NCBI GenBank assembly: GCA_035293805.1
Contig: DATGMD010000060.1
Coordinates: forward strand, 333,708-397,707
Reading direction: 5' to 3'
From: JAJPHF01 sp035293805
Lineage (GTDB): Bacteria; Chloroflexota; UBA6077; JAJPHF01
Length of the DNA stretch: 64,000 nt
Positions 27,131 through 35,754 of this stretch are shown here, in pieces. The notes beneath the pieces were generated by a model. It ran no database searches. It saw nothing but the letters and a program-made list of their open reading frames with translations, and was not told the DNA's origin. Position 1 is the first letter of the stretch. Each line of letters opens with the position of its first letter. Made by a program: the position numbers and the translations under genes.

Positions 27131-27194
27131 GGAGTAGGGGACGGAGAGATGCTTCCGACCCCTATCCTCTATTCCCTACCACCTAGCCCCTGGG
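27114..27194. repeat. TAGGGGATAGGG repeats between flhB and flhA
   Basis: TAGGGGATAGGGAGTAGGGG is followed by an inverted CCCCTATCCTCTATTCCCTA block. A related pair lies at 30232-30306. These look like copies of a dispersed intergenic repeat. Confidence 0.6.
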
Positions 27195-27201
27195 AGATGA
27201 C

Positions 27202-29289
27202 ATGGCAGTGGTGAACGCGCCCGCGGCGGCGAGCGGCCGGCTCGGTCGGCTGATGCAATACAGCGACATCCTGCTGGCGGTCGGCGTGGCGATGATCCTC
27301 GGCATGATGATCATCCCGCTGCCCGAGGGCGTGCTGGACGTGCTGATCGTCACGAACGTGTCGCTCGCCATGGTGATGCTGCTCGTGTCGATGTACATCA
27401 CCGAGCCGCTCCAGTTCTCGTCGTTCCCGTCGATCCTGCTGCTGGCGACGCTGTTCCGCCTGGGCCTGAACATCTCGGCCAGCCGCCTGATCCTGCTGCA
27501 CGGCCACGCGGGCGAGGTCATCGCCAGCTTCGGCCAGTTCGTCGTCGGCGGCAACTACGTCGTGGGCGTGGTGATCTTCCTGATCCTGATCGTGATCCAG
27601 TTCGTGGTCATCACGAACGGCGCCGGGCGCGTGGCGGAGGTGGCCGCGCGCTTCACGCTCGACTCGATGCCGGGCAAGCAGATGAGCATCGACGCCGACC
27701 TGAACGCCGGCGCGATCGACGAGGCGACCGCGCGGGCGCGGCGCCGCGCCGTGCAGCAGGAGGCTGACTTCTACGGCGCGATGGACGGCGCCAGCAAGTT
27801 CGTGAAGGGCGACGCCATCGCGGGCGTCGTGATCATCCTGGTCAACATCATCGGCGGCATCGTGATCGGCGTGTTCCAGCTCGGCATCCCGATCGGCCAG
27901 GCGCTGGGCACCTACACGCTGCTGACCGTCGGCGACGGCTTGGTGTCGCAGATCCCGGCGATCCTGATCTCGACGGCGACGGGCATCATCGTGACCCGTG
28001 CCGCGTCGGACGGCAACCTGGGCCGGGACATCGCCGCCCAGGTGCTCGCCAACCCGCGGGCGCTATTCATGACCTCGGGCGCGCTGGGGGCGCTGGCGCT
28101 AGTGCCGGGGCTGCCGAAGCTGCCGATGTTCCTGATGGCCGGCGCCATCGCCGGCGCGGCCGTGCTGGTGCGCAACCACGCGCGGGCCCAGGCGAGCGCG
28201 GAGACGGCGCTGGCGCCGGCCCCGAGCACGAGCGGCGAGCCGGAGAACGTTCACAAGTACCTGCGCGTCGATCCGATCGAGGTGGAGATCGGCTACGCGC
28301 TGATCCCGCTGACGGACGCGGAGCAGGGCGGCACGCTGCTGGGCCGCGTGACGCTCATCCGCCGCCAAGTGGCGCTCGACCTGGGCATCGTCCTGCCGAC
28401 GATCCGCATCCGCGACAACGCGGAGCTAGGGCCGAACCAGTACACGATCAAGCTGCGCGGCGTGCCGGTGGCGACCGGCGAGGTGCGGCCGCGCTGGCTG
28501 CTGGCGATGAACCCGGGCATGGTCGAGCAGGAGATCGACGGCATCCCCGCCGTCGAGCCGGCCTTTGGGCTGCCCGCGGTGTGGATCAACGCCGCCGAGC
28601 GCGAGCGCGCGGAGGTGCTGGGCTACACGGTGGTCGATCCGCCGTCGGTCATCATCACCCACCTGTCCGAGGTGATCCGCGCGCACGCGGCGACGATCCT
28701 GTCGCGCCAGGACGTGCAGACCCTGCTCGACCACGTGAAGGAGGAGCATCCCGCGCTGGTGAACGAGCTGGTGCCGGCCGTGCTGACGCTGGGCCAGGTG
28801 CAGCGCGTGCTGCAGAACCTGCTGCGCGAGCGCGTCTCGATCCGCGACCTCGTGACCGTCCTGGAGGCGATCACCGACCAGGCGAGTGTGACGCACGACG
28901 CCGACGCGCTGAGCGAGCACGTGCGGCAGGCGCTCGCGCGCCAGATCACCCGCCAGTACGCCGCCGAGGACGGCCGGCTGTCGGTTATCACCCTTGCGCC
29001 GGCGTGGCAGCAAGAGCTAGCCAAGAACGTCATCCAGACCGAGCGCGGCCCGAGCCTGCACGTCGAGCCGGGCGTCGCGCAGAGCTTCCTGCTCCGCATC
29101 CGCGAGGCGATGGAGCGACTGGCCGCGTCGGGCCACCAGCCGATCATCCTCTGCCCGGCGCGGCTGCGCCTGCCGCTGCGGCGTTTCACGGAGCTAGCGC
29201 TGCCGAGTGTCGTCATCCTGGCCTACAGCGAGATCAGCGCGGGCACCGAGGTGATCACCCGGGAGACGGTGGATGGGGGTGCGGCATGA
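27202..29289 (+). CDS. flhA: Flagellar export apparatus protein FlhA
   Basis: Protein of 695 residues. The first 330 residues hold eight helices with the FHIPEP signatures, including SFPSILLLATLFRLGLNISASR, and the conserved loop with FTLDSMPGKQMSIDADLNAG. The C-terminal cytoplasmic nonamer-forming domain binds chaperone-substrate complexes. Normal length. It is linked to the following PilZ gene by an ATGA overlap. Confidence 0.97.
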   Translation: MAVVNAPAAASGRLGRLMQYSDILLAVGVAMILGMMIIPLPEGVLDVLIVTNVSLAMVMLLVSMYITEPLQFSSFPSILLLATLFRLGLNISASRLILLHGHAGEVIASFGQFVVGGNYVVGVVIFLILIVIQFVVITNGAGRVAEVAARFTLDSMPGKQMSIDADLNAGAIDEATARARRRAVQQEADFYGAMDGASKFVKGDAIAGVVIILVNIIGGIVIGVFQLGIPIGQALGTYTLLTVGDGLVSQIPAILISTATGIIVTRAASDGNLGRDIAAQVLANPRALFMTSGALGALALVPGLPKLPMFLMAGAIAGAAVLVRNHARAQASAETALAPAPSTSGEPENVHKYLRVDPIEVEIGYALIPLTDAEQGGTLLGRVTLIRRQVALDLGIVLPTIRIRDNAELGPNQYTIKLRGVPVATGEVRPRWLLAMNPGMVEQEIDGIPAVEPAFGLPAVWINAAERERAEVLGYTVVDPPSVIITHLSEVIRAHAATILSRQDVQTLLDHVKEEHPALVNELVPAVLTLGQVQRVLQNLLRERVSIRDLVTVLEAITDQASVTHDADALSEHVRQALARQITRQYAAEDGRLSVITLAPAWQQELAKNVIQTERGPSLHVEPGVAQSFLLRIREAMERLAASGHQPIILCPARLRLPLRRFTELALPSVVILAYSEISAGTEVITRETVDGGAA

Positions 29290-29948
29290 TGGCGGTCGAG
29301 CGAATCCCGCTGGAGCGCGGGCAGCAGGTGATGCTGCGGGTGGACGAGAGCGACGGCGCCCGCTGGTTCCCGACCCGCGTAATGGGGCGCGAGGACGACA
29401 CCGTCTGGGTGGGCGCACCGCCGCACGACCCCGCGGGCGCGCTGGCGGTGGGCGAGGAGGTGAGCTTCCGCACCTGGCGCGCGACCGACGCGCTGTACGC
29501 GGTGCGCGCGGAGATCGTCGCCGTCGAGCGCGGCGCGCAGGCGTGCGTCGGCGTGTGGGTGTTCGAGGGCGAGCGCATCCAGCGGCGCGAGTACTTCCGG
29601 GTGCCGTGCTGGACGGTGCTCAAGGGCGCGACGGTCATCGCGCCCGACGGGGAGGAGCAGCGGCCGCGCCTGTTGCTGGCCGATCTGAGCGCGAGCGGCC
29701 TGGGGCTGCGCAGCGCGGCGCCGCTGGCGCTGGGATCGGAGCTGCGGCTGGACCTGAGCCTGCCCGACAACGGAGACGTCGTGCCCGTGCGGGCGTCGAT
29801 CGTGCGCGCCGAGGCGTCGCGCGACCACGCCGAGTACCCGTGGGAGTGCGGCGCGATGTTCACCGACGTGGCGACGGTCGTGCGCGAGCGCATTATCCGC
29901 CACGCCATTCGCTACCAGCTCGAGCAGCTACGCCGAGGAGTGGTCTAA
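29286..29948 (+). CDS. PilZ domain protein, YcgR-like c-di-GMP flagellar brake
   Basis: Protein of 220 residues starting inside the flhA stop (ATGA). The N-terminal half (about 5-95) is the YcgR-N-like beta domain. The C-terminal PilZ domain has the c-di-GMP-binding motifs R-x-x-x-R (R101-R105 in RREYFR) and D-x-S-x-x-G (D133 to G138 in DLSASG). Such proteins bind MotA or the rotor when c-di-GMP is high and slow the flagellum. Its place between flhA and fliA makes a motility role very likely. The stop overlaps the next start (TAATG). Confidence 0.9.
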   Translation: MMAVERIPLERGQQVMLRVDESDGARWFPTRVMGREDDTVWVGAPPHDPAGALAVGEEVSFRTWRATDALYAVRAEIVAVERGAQACVGVWVFEGERIQRREYFRVPCWTVLKGATVIAPDGEEQRPRLLLADLSASGLGLRSAAPLALGSELRLDLSLPDNGDVVPVRASIVRAEASRDHAEYPWECGAMFTDVATVVRERIIRHAIRYQLEQLRRGVV

Positions 29949-30238
29949 TGCTGGCGCCGACGCGACCGCTGACCGAGTACCTGTTCCCGCTCGTGCTCGG
30001 CGTGTTCCTGACGCTGTACGTGATGGGCCTGGTGGCGGGTACCGAGCCGGAGATGGCCCTGGTCCGCGCCACGGGCGGCGCAGTGCTGCTGGCGGTGCTG
30101 GGGCGCGTGGCCCGCGGCATCGTCGAGGCCGCCCCCCCGCCGGCGCCGGCCGCCGCCAGGCCCGACGCGCGCGGCCAGCGGCTGGACGTGGCCATCGACG
30201 ACGACACGTCGGCGGCCGACGAAGGGATTGGGGAATAG
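29948..30238 (+). CDS. Small membrane protein in the flagellar operon
   Basis: Protein of 96 residues, start overlapping the pilZ stop. Two helices (about 11-31 and 42-57) are followed by a Pro/Ala-rich, acidic C-terminal tail (DDDTSAADEG). I do not recognise the family. Translational coupling to the PilZ gene hints at a partner role. Confidence 0.6.
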   Translation: MLAPTRPLTEYLFPLVLGVFLTLYVMGLVAGTEPEMALVRATGGAVLLAVLGRVARGIVEAAPPPAPAAARPDARGQRLDVAIDDDTSAADEGIGE

Positions 30239-30306
30239 GGGATGGCGGATAGGGGACGGGAGATAGGGGCGGCCCGTACCCCCCGGTCCCTGCCCCCCAT
30301 CCCCTA
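30232..30306. repeat. GGGGATGG/TAGGGGAC repeats before fliA
   Basis: GGGGAATAGGGGATGG-type sequence with an inverted CCCCATCCCCTAG block, related to the repeat at 27114-27194. Confidence 0.55.
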
Positions 30307-30325
30307 GCTAGGAGAGGTGGCAACC

Positions 30326-31090
30326 ATGCAAACGGCCCAGGGCCCCACGGATTGGGAGCAGTTTTACGACCGGCGCGACCCGGTGCTGCGGGAGCAGCTC
30401 ATTCTCCAGTACGCGCCGCTGGTGAAGTACGTCGTCGGACGGATGGCGGTGAGCCTGCCCGGCGTGCTGAACCACGAGGACCTGCTGAGCTACGGCACCA
30501 TCGGGCTCATCCAGGCGGTGGACCGCTTCGACCCGTCGCACGGCGTGAAGTTCGAGACCTACGCGATCCAGCGCATCCGCGGCGCGATCATCGACGCCGT
30601 GCGCGGGTTGCAGCCGCGCTCACGCGACACCTACCGCCGCGCGCGCGAGCTGGAGGACGCTTACGACCAGCTGACGCAGCAGCTCGGCCGGACGCCCGAG
30701 GACGAGGAGGTGACCGAGCAGCTGGGCCTGACCCTGGCGGAGTTTCGCAACCGGCTGGCGGAGGCGAGCACGACCATCGTGTCGCTGGACACGCCGATCG
30801 GCGAGGAGGGCGAGCACCTGACGCTGGCCGACCAGCTCGCGGCCGAGGGGCCGGGGGATATCGGCTCGCAGGTGGAGCGGCAGGAGCTGTTCCGCAACCT
30901 GGTGGCGGCGATCGAAGAGCTGTCCGAGCGCGACCGCCTGGTAATCACCCTATATTACTACGAGGAGCTGACACTCAAAGAGATCAGCGAGGTAATAGGG
31001 GTATCGACCTCGCGGGTCAGCCAGCTTCACGCCGCAGCGGTGTTCAAGCTGCGGAGCGCGCTGCGCGCCGCGCGGCTGGTGCCGGCCTAG
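30326..31090 (+). CDS. fliA: RNA polymerase sigma factor for flagellar genes (sigma-28, FliA/WhiG family)
   Basis: Protein of 254 residues; the ATG at 30326 has GGAG 11 bases upstream. Region 2 (LVKYVVGRMAVSLPGVLNHEDLLSYGTIGLIQAVDRFDP, KFETYAIQRIRGAIIDAVR), region 3 and region 4 (LSERDRLVITLYYYEELTLKEISEVIGVSTSRVSQLHAAAVFKLR) are those of FliA and WhiG. It should direct transcription from the TAAA-N15/16-GCCGATAA promoters found in this window and be inhibited by FlgM (33577). Confidence 0.95.
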   Translation: MQTAQGPTDWEQFYDRRDPVLREQLILQYAPLVKYVVGRMAVSLPGVLNHEDLLSYGTIGLIQAVDRFDPSHGVKFETYAIQRIRGAIIDAVRGLQPRSRDTYRRARELEDAYDQLTQQLGRTPEDEEVTEQLGLTLAEFRNRLAEASTTIVSLDTPIGEEGEHLTLADQLAAEGPGDIGSQVERQELFRNLVAAIEELSERDRLVITLYYYEELTLKEISEVIGVSTSRVSQLHAAAVFKLRSALRAARLVPA

Positions 31091-31103
31091 AGGAGGCGAG
31101 CGA

Positions 31104-31766
31104 GTGCTGTTGGGAGGACGAGTGGTGGAACGCGGAAGTTTGCTCAGCCTGCCGCTGCGGGCGCTGGTGCTCGGGCTCGCCCTGACGCTCGGCCTGCCGG
31201 CCGCGCCGTCGGCCGCGAACGGCACGCCGTTCAACGTGGTGCTCTCGTATCTGAACGGCGTGTCGACGTGGGGGCCGACGAGCGCCTCGGGCGTGGCCGA
31301 GATCGCGACCCGCGACGGCGAGGTGCGGCTGAGCGCCACCGGCCTCCCCCACCTGAGCGGCGAGCAATACGTCGTCTGGATCGTGGACACGGCCCAGGGG
31401 GTGCGGCAGCCGCTGGCCAGCTTCAACAGCGACGGCAGCGTGGCGCGGGTGGACGAGGTGCTGCCGGAGTCGATCCCCGAGCGGGACTGGGACATCGTGC
31501 TGGTGAGCGTGGAGACGGAGGGCAGTCGGCCGACGACGCCCAGCAGCCGCCACTCGATCGCCGGCCGCATCCAGCCGCCGGCGACGAGCCAGGGCCAGCC
31601 GGCGGAGCTGCCGCGGACCGGCGGGCCGCCGACGGTGCCCGAGGGAGCGCCGGGGACCGGCTCGATCCCCTTCGTCGTGTTCTTCGGCGCGCTGCTCTGC
31701 CTGGTGATTGGCGGGGCGCTCGGCTTCGGCCTGGCGCGGTTCGCCGCGAGGAGGTCCACCCCATGA
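31104..31766 (+). CDS. LPRTG-anchored surface protein with RskA_C-like domain
   Basis: Protein of 220 residues, GTG start with GAGGAGG upstream. A signal peptide (1-37, ending APSAA) leads to an external domain (about 42-155) that resembles the extracytoplasmic domain of RskA-type anti-sigma factors (SATGLPHLSGEQYVVWIVD, LVSVETEGSRPTTPSS). There is no cytoplasmic zinc-binding anti-sigma part. The C-terminus has LPRTGG (169-174), 16 residues of linker, a membrane helix (about 190-211) and ARRS. This is a sortase-type sorting signal with a longer spacer than usual. Its partner could be the sortase at 44138. It lies directly after fliA and overlaps flgF (ATGA). Confidence 0.75.
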   Translation: MLLGGRVVERGSLLSLPLRALVLGLALTLGLPAAPSAANGTPFNVVLSYLNGVSTWGPTSASGVAEIATRDGEVRLSATGLPHLSGEQYVVWIVDTAQGVRQPLASFNSDGSVARVDEVLPESIPERDWDIVLVSVETEGSRPTTPSSRHSIAGRIQPPATSQGQPAELPRTGGPPTVPEGAPGTGSIPFVVFFGALLCLVIGGALGFGLARFAARRSTP

Positions 31767-32515
31767 TTCGCGGACTATACACCGCCGTGTCGGGCATGGT
31801 CGCCACGGCGCGTCGGATGGAGGTCGCCACCAATAACCTGAGCAACGCCGAGACAGTCGGCTACAAGCAGGAGCGGACGGCGGGCGCGGCGTTCGATGAG
31901 CAGCTGGTGGCGCGGCTCACCGCGCAGAGCGGCCGGGACCTCGGCCGGCTGACGCTGGCGAACGTACCGCAGGTGCCGCTGCTGGATCTGGGCCAGGGCG
32001 CGCTCCAGGCGACCGACCGACCGCTGGACGTGGCGCTGGAGGGGCCGGGCTTCCTGGCGGTGGACACGGCGCAGGGCACGCGCTACACCCGCGACGGCAG
32101 CCTGACGCGCGACGCGGACGGCTACCTGACCACGCAGGCGGGCGCGCGGGTGTTGGGCGAGTACGGCCCGATCCAGGTGGGTGGCGGCGCCGTCACGATC
32201 GACGCGGACGGCACGGTGCGCGCCGGCGACGCGGCGATCGACCGCTTGCAGGTGGTCGAGTTCGGGCCGGACGACGTGCTGGAGCGCGTGGGGCGGAACG
32301 AGCTGGTACCACAGCAGCGCGACCTCCAGCCGCAGCCGGCCGTCGCGACCACGGTGCGCCAGGGGTACGTCGAGGCGTCGAACGTGGACGTGACGGGGGT
32401 GCTGACGACGACGCTGGGGCTGCAACGGGCCTACGAGGCGAACCAGCGCATGATCCGCGCGCAGGATGACTTGCTCTCCCGCGCCGTGACCGAGATCGCG
32501 CGGCCAGGCAATTAA
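31763..32515 (+). CDS. flgF: Flagellar rod protein, FlgF/FlgG family
   Basis: Protein of 250 residues from the ATG at 31763, overlapping the preceding stop. N-terminal rod helix MIRGLYTAVSGMVATARRMEVATNNLSNAETVGYK and C-terminal YVEASNVDVTGVLTTTLGLQRAYEANQRMI are canonical. As the first of two similar proteins in series I assign it to the proximal rod FlgF; FlgF and FlgG cannot be separated firmly by eye. Confidence 0.88.
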   Translation: MIRGLYTAVSGMVATARRMEVATNNLSNAETVGYKQERTAGAAFDEQLVARLTAQSGRDLGRLTLANVPQVPLLDLGQGALQATDRPLDVALEGPGFLAVDTAQGTRYTRDGSLTRDADGYLTTQAGARVLGEYGPIQVGGGAVTIDADGTVRAGDAAIDRLQVVEFGPDDVLERVGRNELVPQQRDLQPQPAVATTVRQGYVEASNVDVTGVLTTTLGLQRAYEANQRMIRAQDDLLSRAVTEIARPGN

Positions 32516-32527
32516 GGGAGGGGCATT

Positions 32528-33313
32528 ATGTGGAGCACCTTTCGCGTCGCCGCGTCGGGCCTGCAGGCGCAGGAGCGGGCGCTGGACGTGACCAGCAACA
32601 ACCTGGCGAACCTGCAGACGGTCGGCTACAAGAGCCGCCGCGCCGCCGTGGTCGACACCCCGCCGGGCACGACGACGTTCGCGCTGCCGGGGCAGGACGG
32701 CGGCCTGAGCATGGGCCGGCGCGACCTCGGCCAGGGCGTGACCCTGGGCGGGGTGGTGACGAACCTGGCGCCCGGCGCGGTGCAGGCGACCGGCCGCGGC
32801 CTCGACGTGGCGATCGCGGGCGACGGCTTGCTGGCGGTGAGCCTGCCCGACGGGCGCACGGCCTACACGCGCGCCGGCGCGCTGACCGTGGACGGCGCGG
32901 GCCGGCTAGTGACCGGCTCGGGCGCGCTGGTGGCGGGCGGCATTACGGTGCCCGCGGGGGCGACGGACCTCCAGATCGAGGCCGACGGCCGCGTGACGGC
33001 GGCCATCGGCGGGGCCAGTCGGCAGGAGCTGGGGCAGCTGCAGCTCGTGCGGTTCACGAATCCGGATGGCCTGCAGGCGGTCGGCAGCAACCTGCTGGTG
33101 GCCACCGACGCGGCCGGCGCGATGCAGACGGGCGCGCCGGGCAGCGACGGGCTGGGCGCGCTGGTGCCGGGCAGCCTGGAGGCGTCGAACGTGGACCCCG
33201 GCCGGGAGATCGTGCGCGTGCTGCAAGCGCAGCGGGCGTACGCGGTCAACCTGCGGGCGCTGAAGACCGTGGACGAGATGCTGCAAGACGCGAACAACAT
33301 GCAGCACCAGTAG
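32528..33313 (+). CDS. flgG: Flagellar rod protein FlgG
   Basis: Protein of 261 residues. Begins MWSTFRVAASGLQAQERALDVTSNNLANLQTVGYK and ends LEASNVDPGREIVRVLQAQRAYAVNLRALKTVDEMLQDANNM, both typical of the distal rod protein FlgG. It follows flgF after 12 bases. The operon appears to end here; a new promoter lies in the next gap. Confidence 0.9.
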   Translation: MWSTFRVAASGLQAQERALDVTSNNLANLQTVGYKSRRAAVVDTPPGTTTFALPGQDGGLSMGRRDLGQGVTLGGVVTNLAPGAVQATGRGLDVAIAGDGLLAVSLPDGRTAYTRAGALTVDGAGRLVTGSGALVAGGITVPAGATDLQIEADGRVTAAIGGASRQELGQLQLVRFTNPDGLQAVGSNLLVATDAAGAMQTGAPGSDGLGALVPGSLEASNVDPGREIVRVLQAQRAYAVNLRALKTVDEMLQDANNMQHQ

Positions 33314-33342
33314 GCCGGGCAGGGTACCGAGCGGGCAGGTAC

Positions 33343-33370
33343 TAAAGTACCGGGGGCTACCTGCCGACAA
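33343..33370 (+). promoter_or_regulatory. Sigma-28 promoter upstream of flgM
   Basis: TAAAGT (33343-33348) and GCCGACAA (33363-33370) with 16 bases between TAAA and the -10, against the consensus TAAA-N15-GCCGATAA. An inverted repeat GGCAGGTA/TACCTGCC (33334-33341 with 33358-33365) overlaps it. It would drive flgM-flgN-flgK-flgL-fliW-csrA. Confidence 0.65.
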
Positions 33371-33576
33371 TAGAGATAGCGGGGGCTCGGCCGCAGGGCC
33401 GGGCGCGAGCCCCGCGCTTGGGACGACGCCGAGCCGGCGAGGGGAGACGATAGGGTATCCTTTCCGGCAGGGACCGGCCGGGGAGCCGCAAGGCCAGCGG
33501 GCACGCGAACCGCGCCGCCCGATCCGCCGCCGCTCGGGTGCGGACGCGGCCGCGACGTACGAAGGAGATGATGGTC

Positions 33577-33879
33577 ATGGGTATCGAGGGCATCAACAGC
33601 CAGCCGACACGCGGCACCGAGAGCGTCGCGGAGCAGGCCGGGGTGCAGCGCACGGAGCGCCACCACCACGGCCGGCACGCCAGGGGCGCCGAGGCCGCCA
33701 GCGGCGACACGCTGGAAGTGTCGGCGCGCGGCCGCGAGCTGGCGAACGCGCAGCAAGCGGTTGACGCGGCGCCCGACGTGCGCGCCGACAAGGTTGCCGA
33801 CATCAAGCAGCGCCTCGCGGACGGGACCTATCACGTGCCCGCCGACGTGCTGGCCCGCAAGCTGCTCGGGGACAAGTAG
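33577..33879 (+). CDS. flgM: Anti-sigma-28 factor FlgM
   Basis: Protein of 100 residues, ATG at 33577 with AAGGAG 9-10 bases upstream. The start GIEGINSQ and the C-terminal half (DTLEVSARGRELANAQQAVDAAPDVRADKVADIKQRLADGTYHVPADVLARKLL) are FlgM-specific; the latter binds FliA. It is secreted once the hook is complete and so frees the sigma factor. The His-rich stretch RHHHGRH near residue 30 is unusual. Confidence 0.93.
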   Translation: MGIEGINSQPTRGTESVAEQAGVQRTERHHHGRHARGAEAASGDTLEVSARGRELANAQQAVDAAPDVRADKVADIKQRLADGTYHVPADVLARKLLGDK

Positions 33880-33880
33880 C

Positions 33881-34354
33881 ATGAGCCGGCGGCCACCGCT
33901 CGTGGACCTGGAGGCGACGCTTGGCCAGCTCGTGCCGACGCTGGCGCGGCTGTCGGAGCTGCTGGTGCTCCAGCGGCAGGCAGTCGCGGACGGCGACCTG
34001 GACCGGCTGCTCGCCTTGACGACGGACCAGGAGGCGGCGAGCGCCCGCCTGGCCGCGCTGGAGGCGCACCGCGACCAGCTACAAACGGCGCTAGAGCGCG
34101 AGCTGGGAGTGCAGGGCCTGCACGCGATCGCCCAGGCGGATAGCGCCGCGCATCCCCGCTCGGCGCTGCCGGGGCTGGTGGACTCGCTGCGCTTCGAGGT
34201 GGTGCGGTTGCACGAGGAGAACCGCCGCGCCGCCGAGCTGCTCGCCGCGGCTACCGAGATGGCCGGGCGCACGCGGGCGTTCCTGGCGCACTTGCTGGGC
34301 GCCGATCTCATCTATCCGGCGATCGCGGGCGGCGCCGGGCGAATGGACGGCTGA
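33881..34354 (+). CDS. flgN: Flagellar export chaperone FlgN
   Basis: Protein of 157 residues, all helical, starting one base after the flgM stop. The layout DLEATLGQLVPTLARLSELLVLQRQAVADGDLDRLLALTTDQEAASARLAALE is that of FlgN, the chaperone of FlgK and FlgL encoded just downstream. The stop overlaps the flgK start (TGATG). Confidence 0.88.
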   Translation: MSRRPPLVDLEATLGQLVPTLARLSELLVLQRQAVADGDLDRLLALTTDQEAASARLAALEAHRDQLQTALERELGVQGLHAIAQADSAAHPRSALPGLVDSLRFEVVRLHEENRRAAELLAAATEMAGRTRAFLAHLLGADLIYPAIAGGAGRMDG

Positions 34355-35745
34355 TGACCGGATCGTTTTTTGGGCTCGACCTGTCGCTGCGGGCGCTCCA
34401 GGCGCAGCAGCTGGCGCTCGACGTGACCGGCCAGAACGTCGCCAACAGCAACACGGCGGGGTATAGCCGCCAGACCGTCAACTTCGCCACGACGGCGCCC
34501 TACACCTTGCCCGGCATGAACCGGGCGCAGATCGCCGGCCAGGTGGGCACCGGCGTCGTCGTGGCCGGCATCGACCGCGCGCGCGACCTCTTCGCCGACG
34601 TCCAGTATCGAGCCGAGGCCAGCGTGCAGTCGCAGGCGCAAGCGCAGAGCGACGCGCTGCAACAGGTCCAGACGGTGCTCAACGAGCCCTCGTCGACGGG
34701 GCTCAGCGCGATGCTGAGCAATTTTTTTGGGGCCTGGCAAGACCTGGCCAACAACCCCTCGGACACGGCTACCCGCGCGCCGCTCGTGCAGCAAGCGGCG
34801 GCGCTGGCGAGCGGCTTCAACCGCGCCGCGCAGGGCCTGAGCACCATCCAACAGAACCTGAACGACCATGTCAAGCTGGACGTGGACCAGGTCAACAGTC
34901 TGAGCACCCAGATCGCGGCCCTGAATCGCCAGATCGTGCAGGTCGAGGTGACGGGCCAGCGCGCCAACGACCTCCGCGACCGGCGCGACCTGCTGCTCGA
35001 TCAGGTGAGCCAGCTTGCCCAGATCCAGAGCAGCGAGAGCGCCGACGGCTCGGTGAACGTGACGCTGGGCGGGCACACGCTGGTGCAGGGACAGTCGGTG
35101 GACGCGCTGACTACCACGGCCACCGGCCCGGGCGGGATGCTGGACGTGCGCTTCACGTCCGACAACTCGCTGGCGACGCTCAACAGCGGCGAGCTCCGCG
35201 GGCTGATGGACGCGCGCGACACGAGCATCCCGAACTATCTGGGCCAGTTGAACAGCATCGCCGCGAACCTGATCGGCGCGGTCAACAGCCTGCACGCCGC
35301 CGGCTACGGCCTGGACGGGGGGACGGGCCGCGCGTTCTTCGCGGGCACCGACGCCGCGACCATCGCGGTGGACCCGACGGTCGCGGCAAACCCGAACACG
35401 GTGGCGGCGGCCGACGCGCCCAATCAAGCGGGCAACAACAACACCGCGCTCGCCATCGCGCAGCTCCAGCACACGATGAGCCCGTCGACGGGGGACTCCT
35501 ACAACGCCCTGATCGCCTCGCTGGGCGTCGACGCCCGCGCGGCGCAGGGCACGCTGGCCAACCAGACGGCGCTGGTCCAGCTGCTCACGCAGCGGCGCCA
35601 GACGGTATCGGGCGTCTCGCTGGACGAGGAGGCGACCCAGATGCTCCGCTACCAGCGGGCGTACGAGGCGGCCGCGCGGCTGATCACGACGAACGACGAG
35701 ATGCTCGACAAGCTAATCAACGGCACCGGTGTGGTGGGGCGGTAG
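34354..35745 (+). CDS. flgK: Hook-filament junction protein FlgK
   Basis: Protein of 463 residues. Starts with FGLDLSLRALQAQQLALDVTGQNVANSNTAGYSRQ and ends with VSGVSLDEEATQMLRYQRAYEAAARLITTNDEMLDKLIN, the two conserved FlgK ends. A central NLYKQINSLNxQI-like coiled segment (VDQVNSLSTQIAALNRQIVQVE) is also present. It is the first junction protein (HAP1) between hook and filament. Confidence 0.96.
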   Translation: MTGSFFGLDLSLRALQAQQLALDVTGQNVANSNTAGYSRQTVNFATTAPYTLPGMNRAQIAGQVGTGVVVAGIDRARDLFADVQYRAEASVQSQAQAQSDALQQVQTVLNEPSSTGLSAMLSNFFGAWQDLANNPSDTATRAPLVQQAAALASGFNRAAQGLSTIQQNLNDHVKLDVDQVNSLSTQIAALNRQIVQVEVTGQRANDLRDRRDLLLDQVSQLAQIQSSESADGSVNVTLGGHTLVQGQSVDALTTTATGPGGMLDVRFTSDNSLATLNSGELRGLMDARDTSIPNYLGQLNSIAANLIGAVNSLHAAGYGLDGGTGRAFFAGTDAATIAVDPTVAANPNTVAAADAPNQAGNNNTALAIAQLQHTMSPSTGDSYNALIASLGVDARAAQGTLANQTALVQLLTQRRQTVSGVSLDEEATQMLRYQRAYEAAARLITTNDEMLDKLINGTGVVGR

Positions 35746-35754
35746 GAGGCGACG

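Noticed and set aside
28581..29285. Upstream extension of the PilZ gene frame
   Set aside because: The frame lies open inside flhA, but the extension is Arg/Ala-rich shadow sequence. The ATG overlapping the flhA stop is the natural start.
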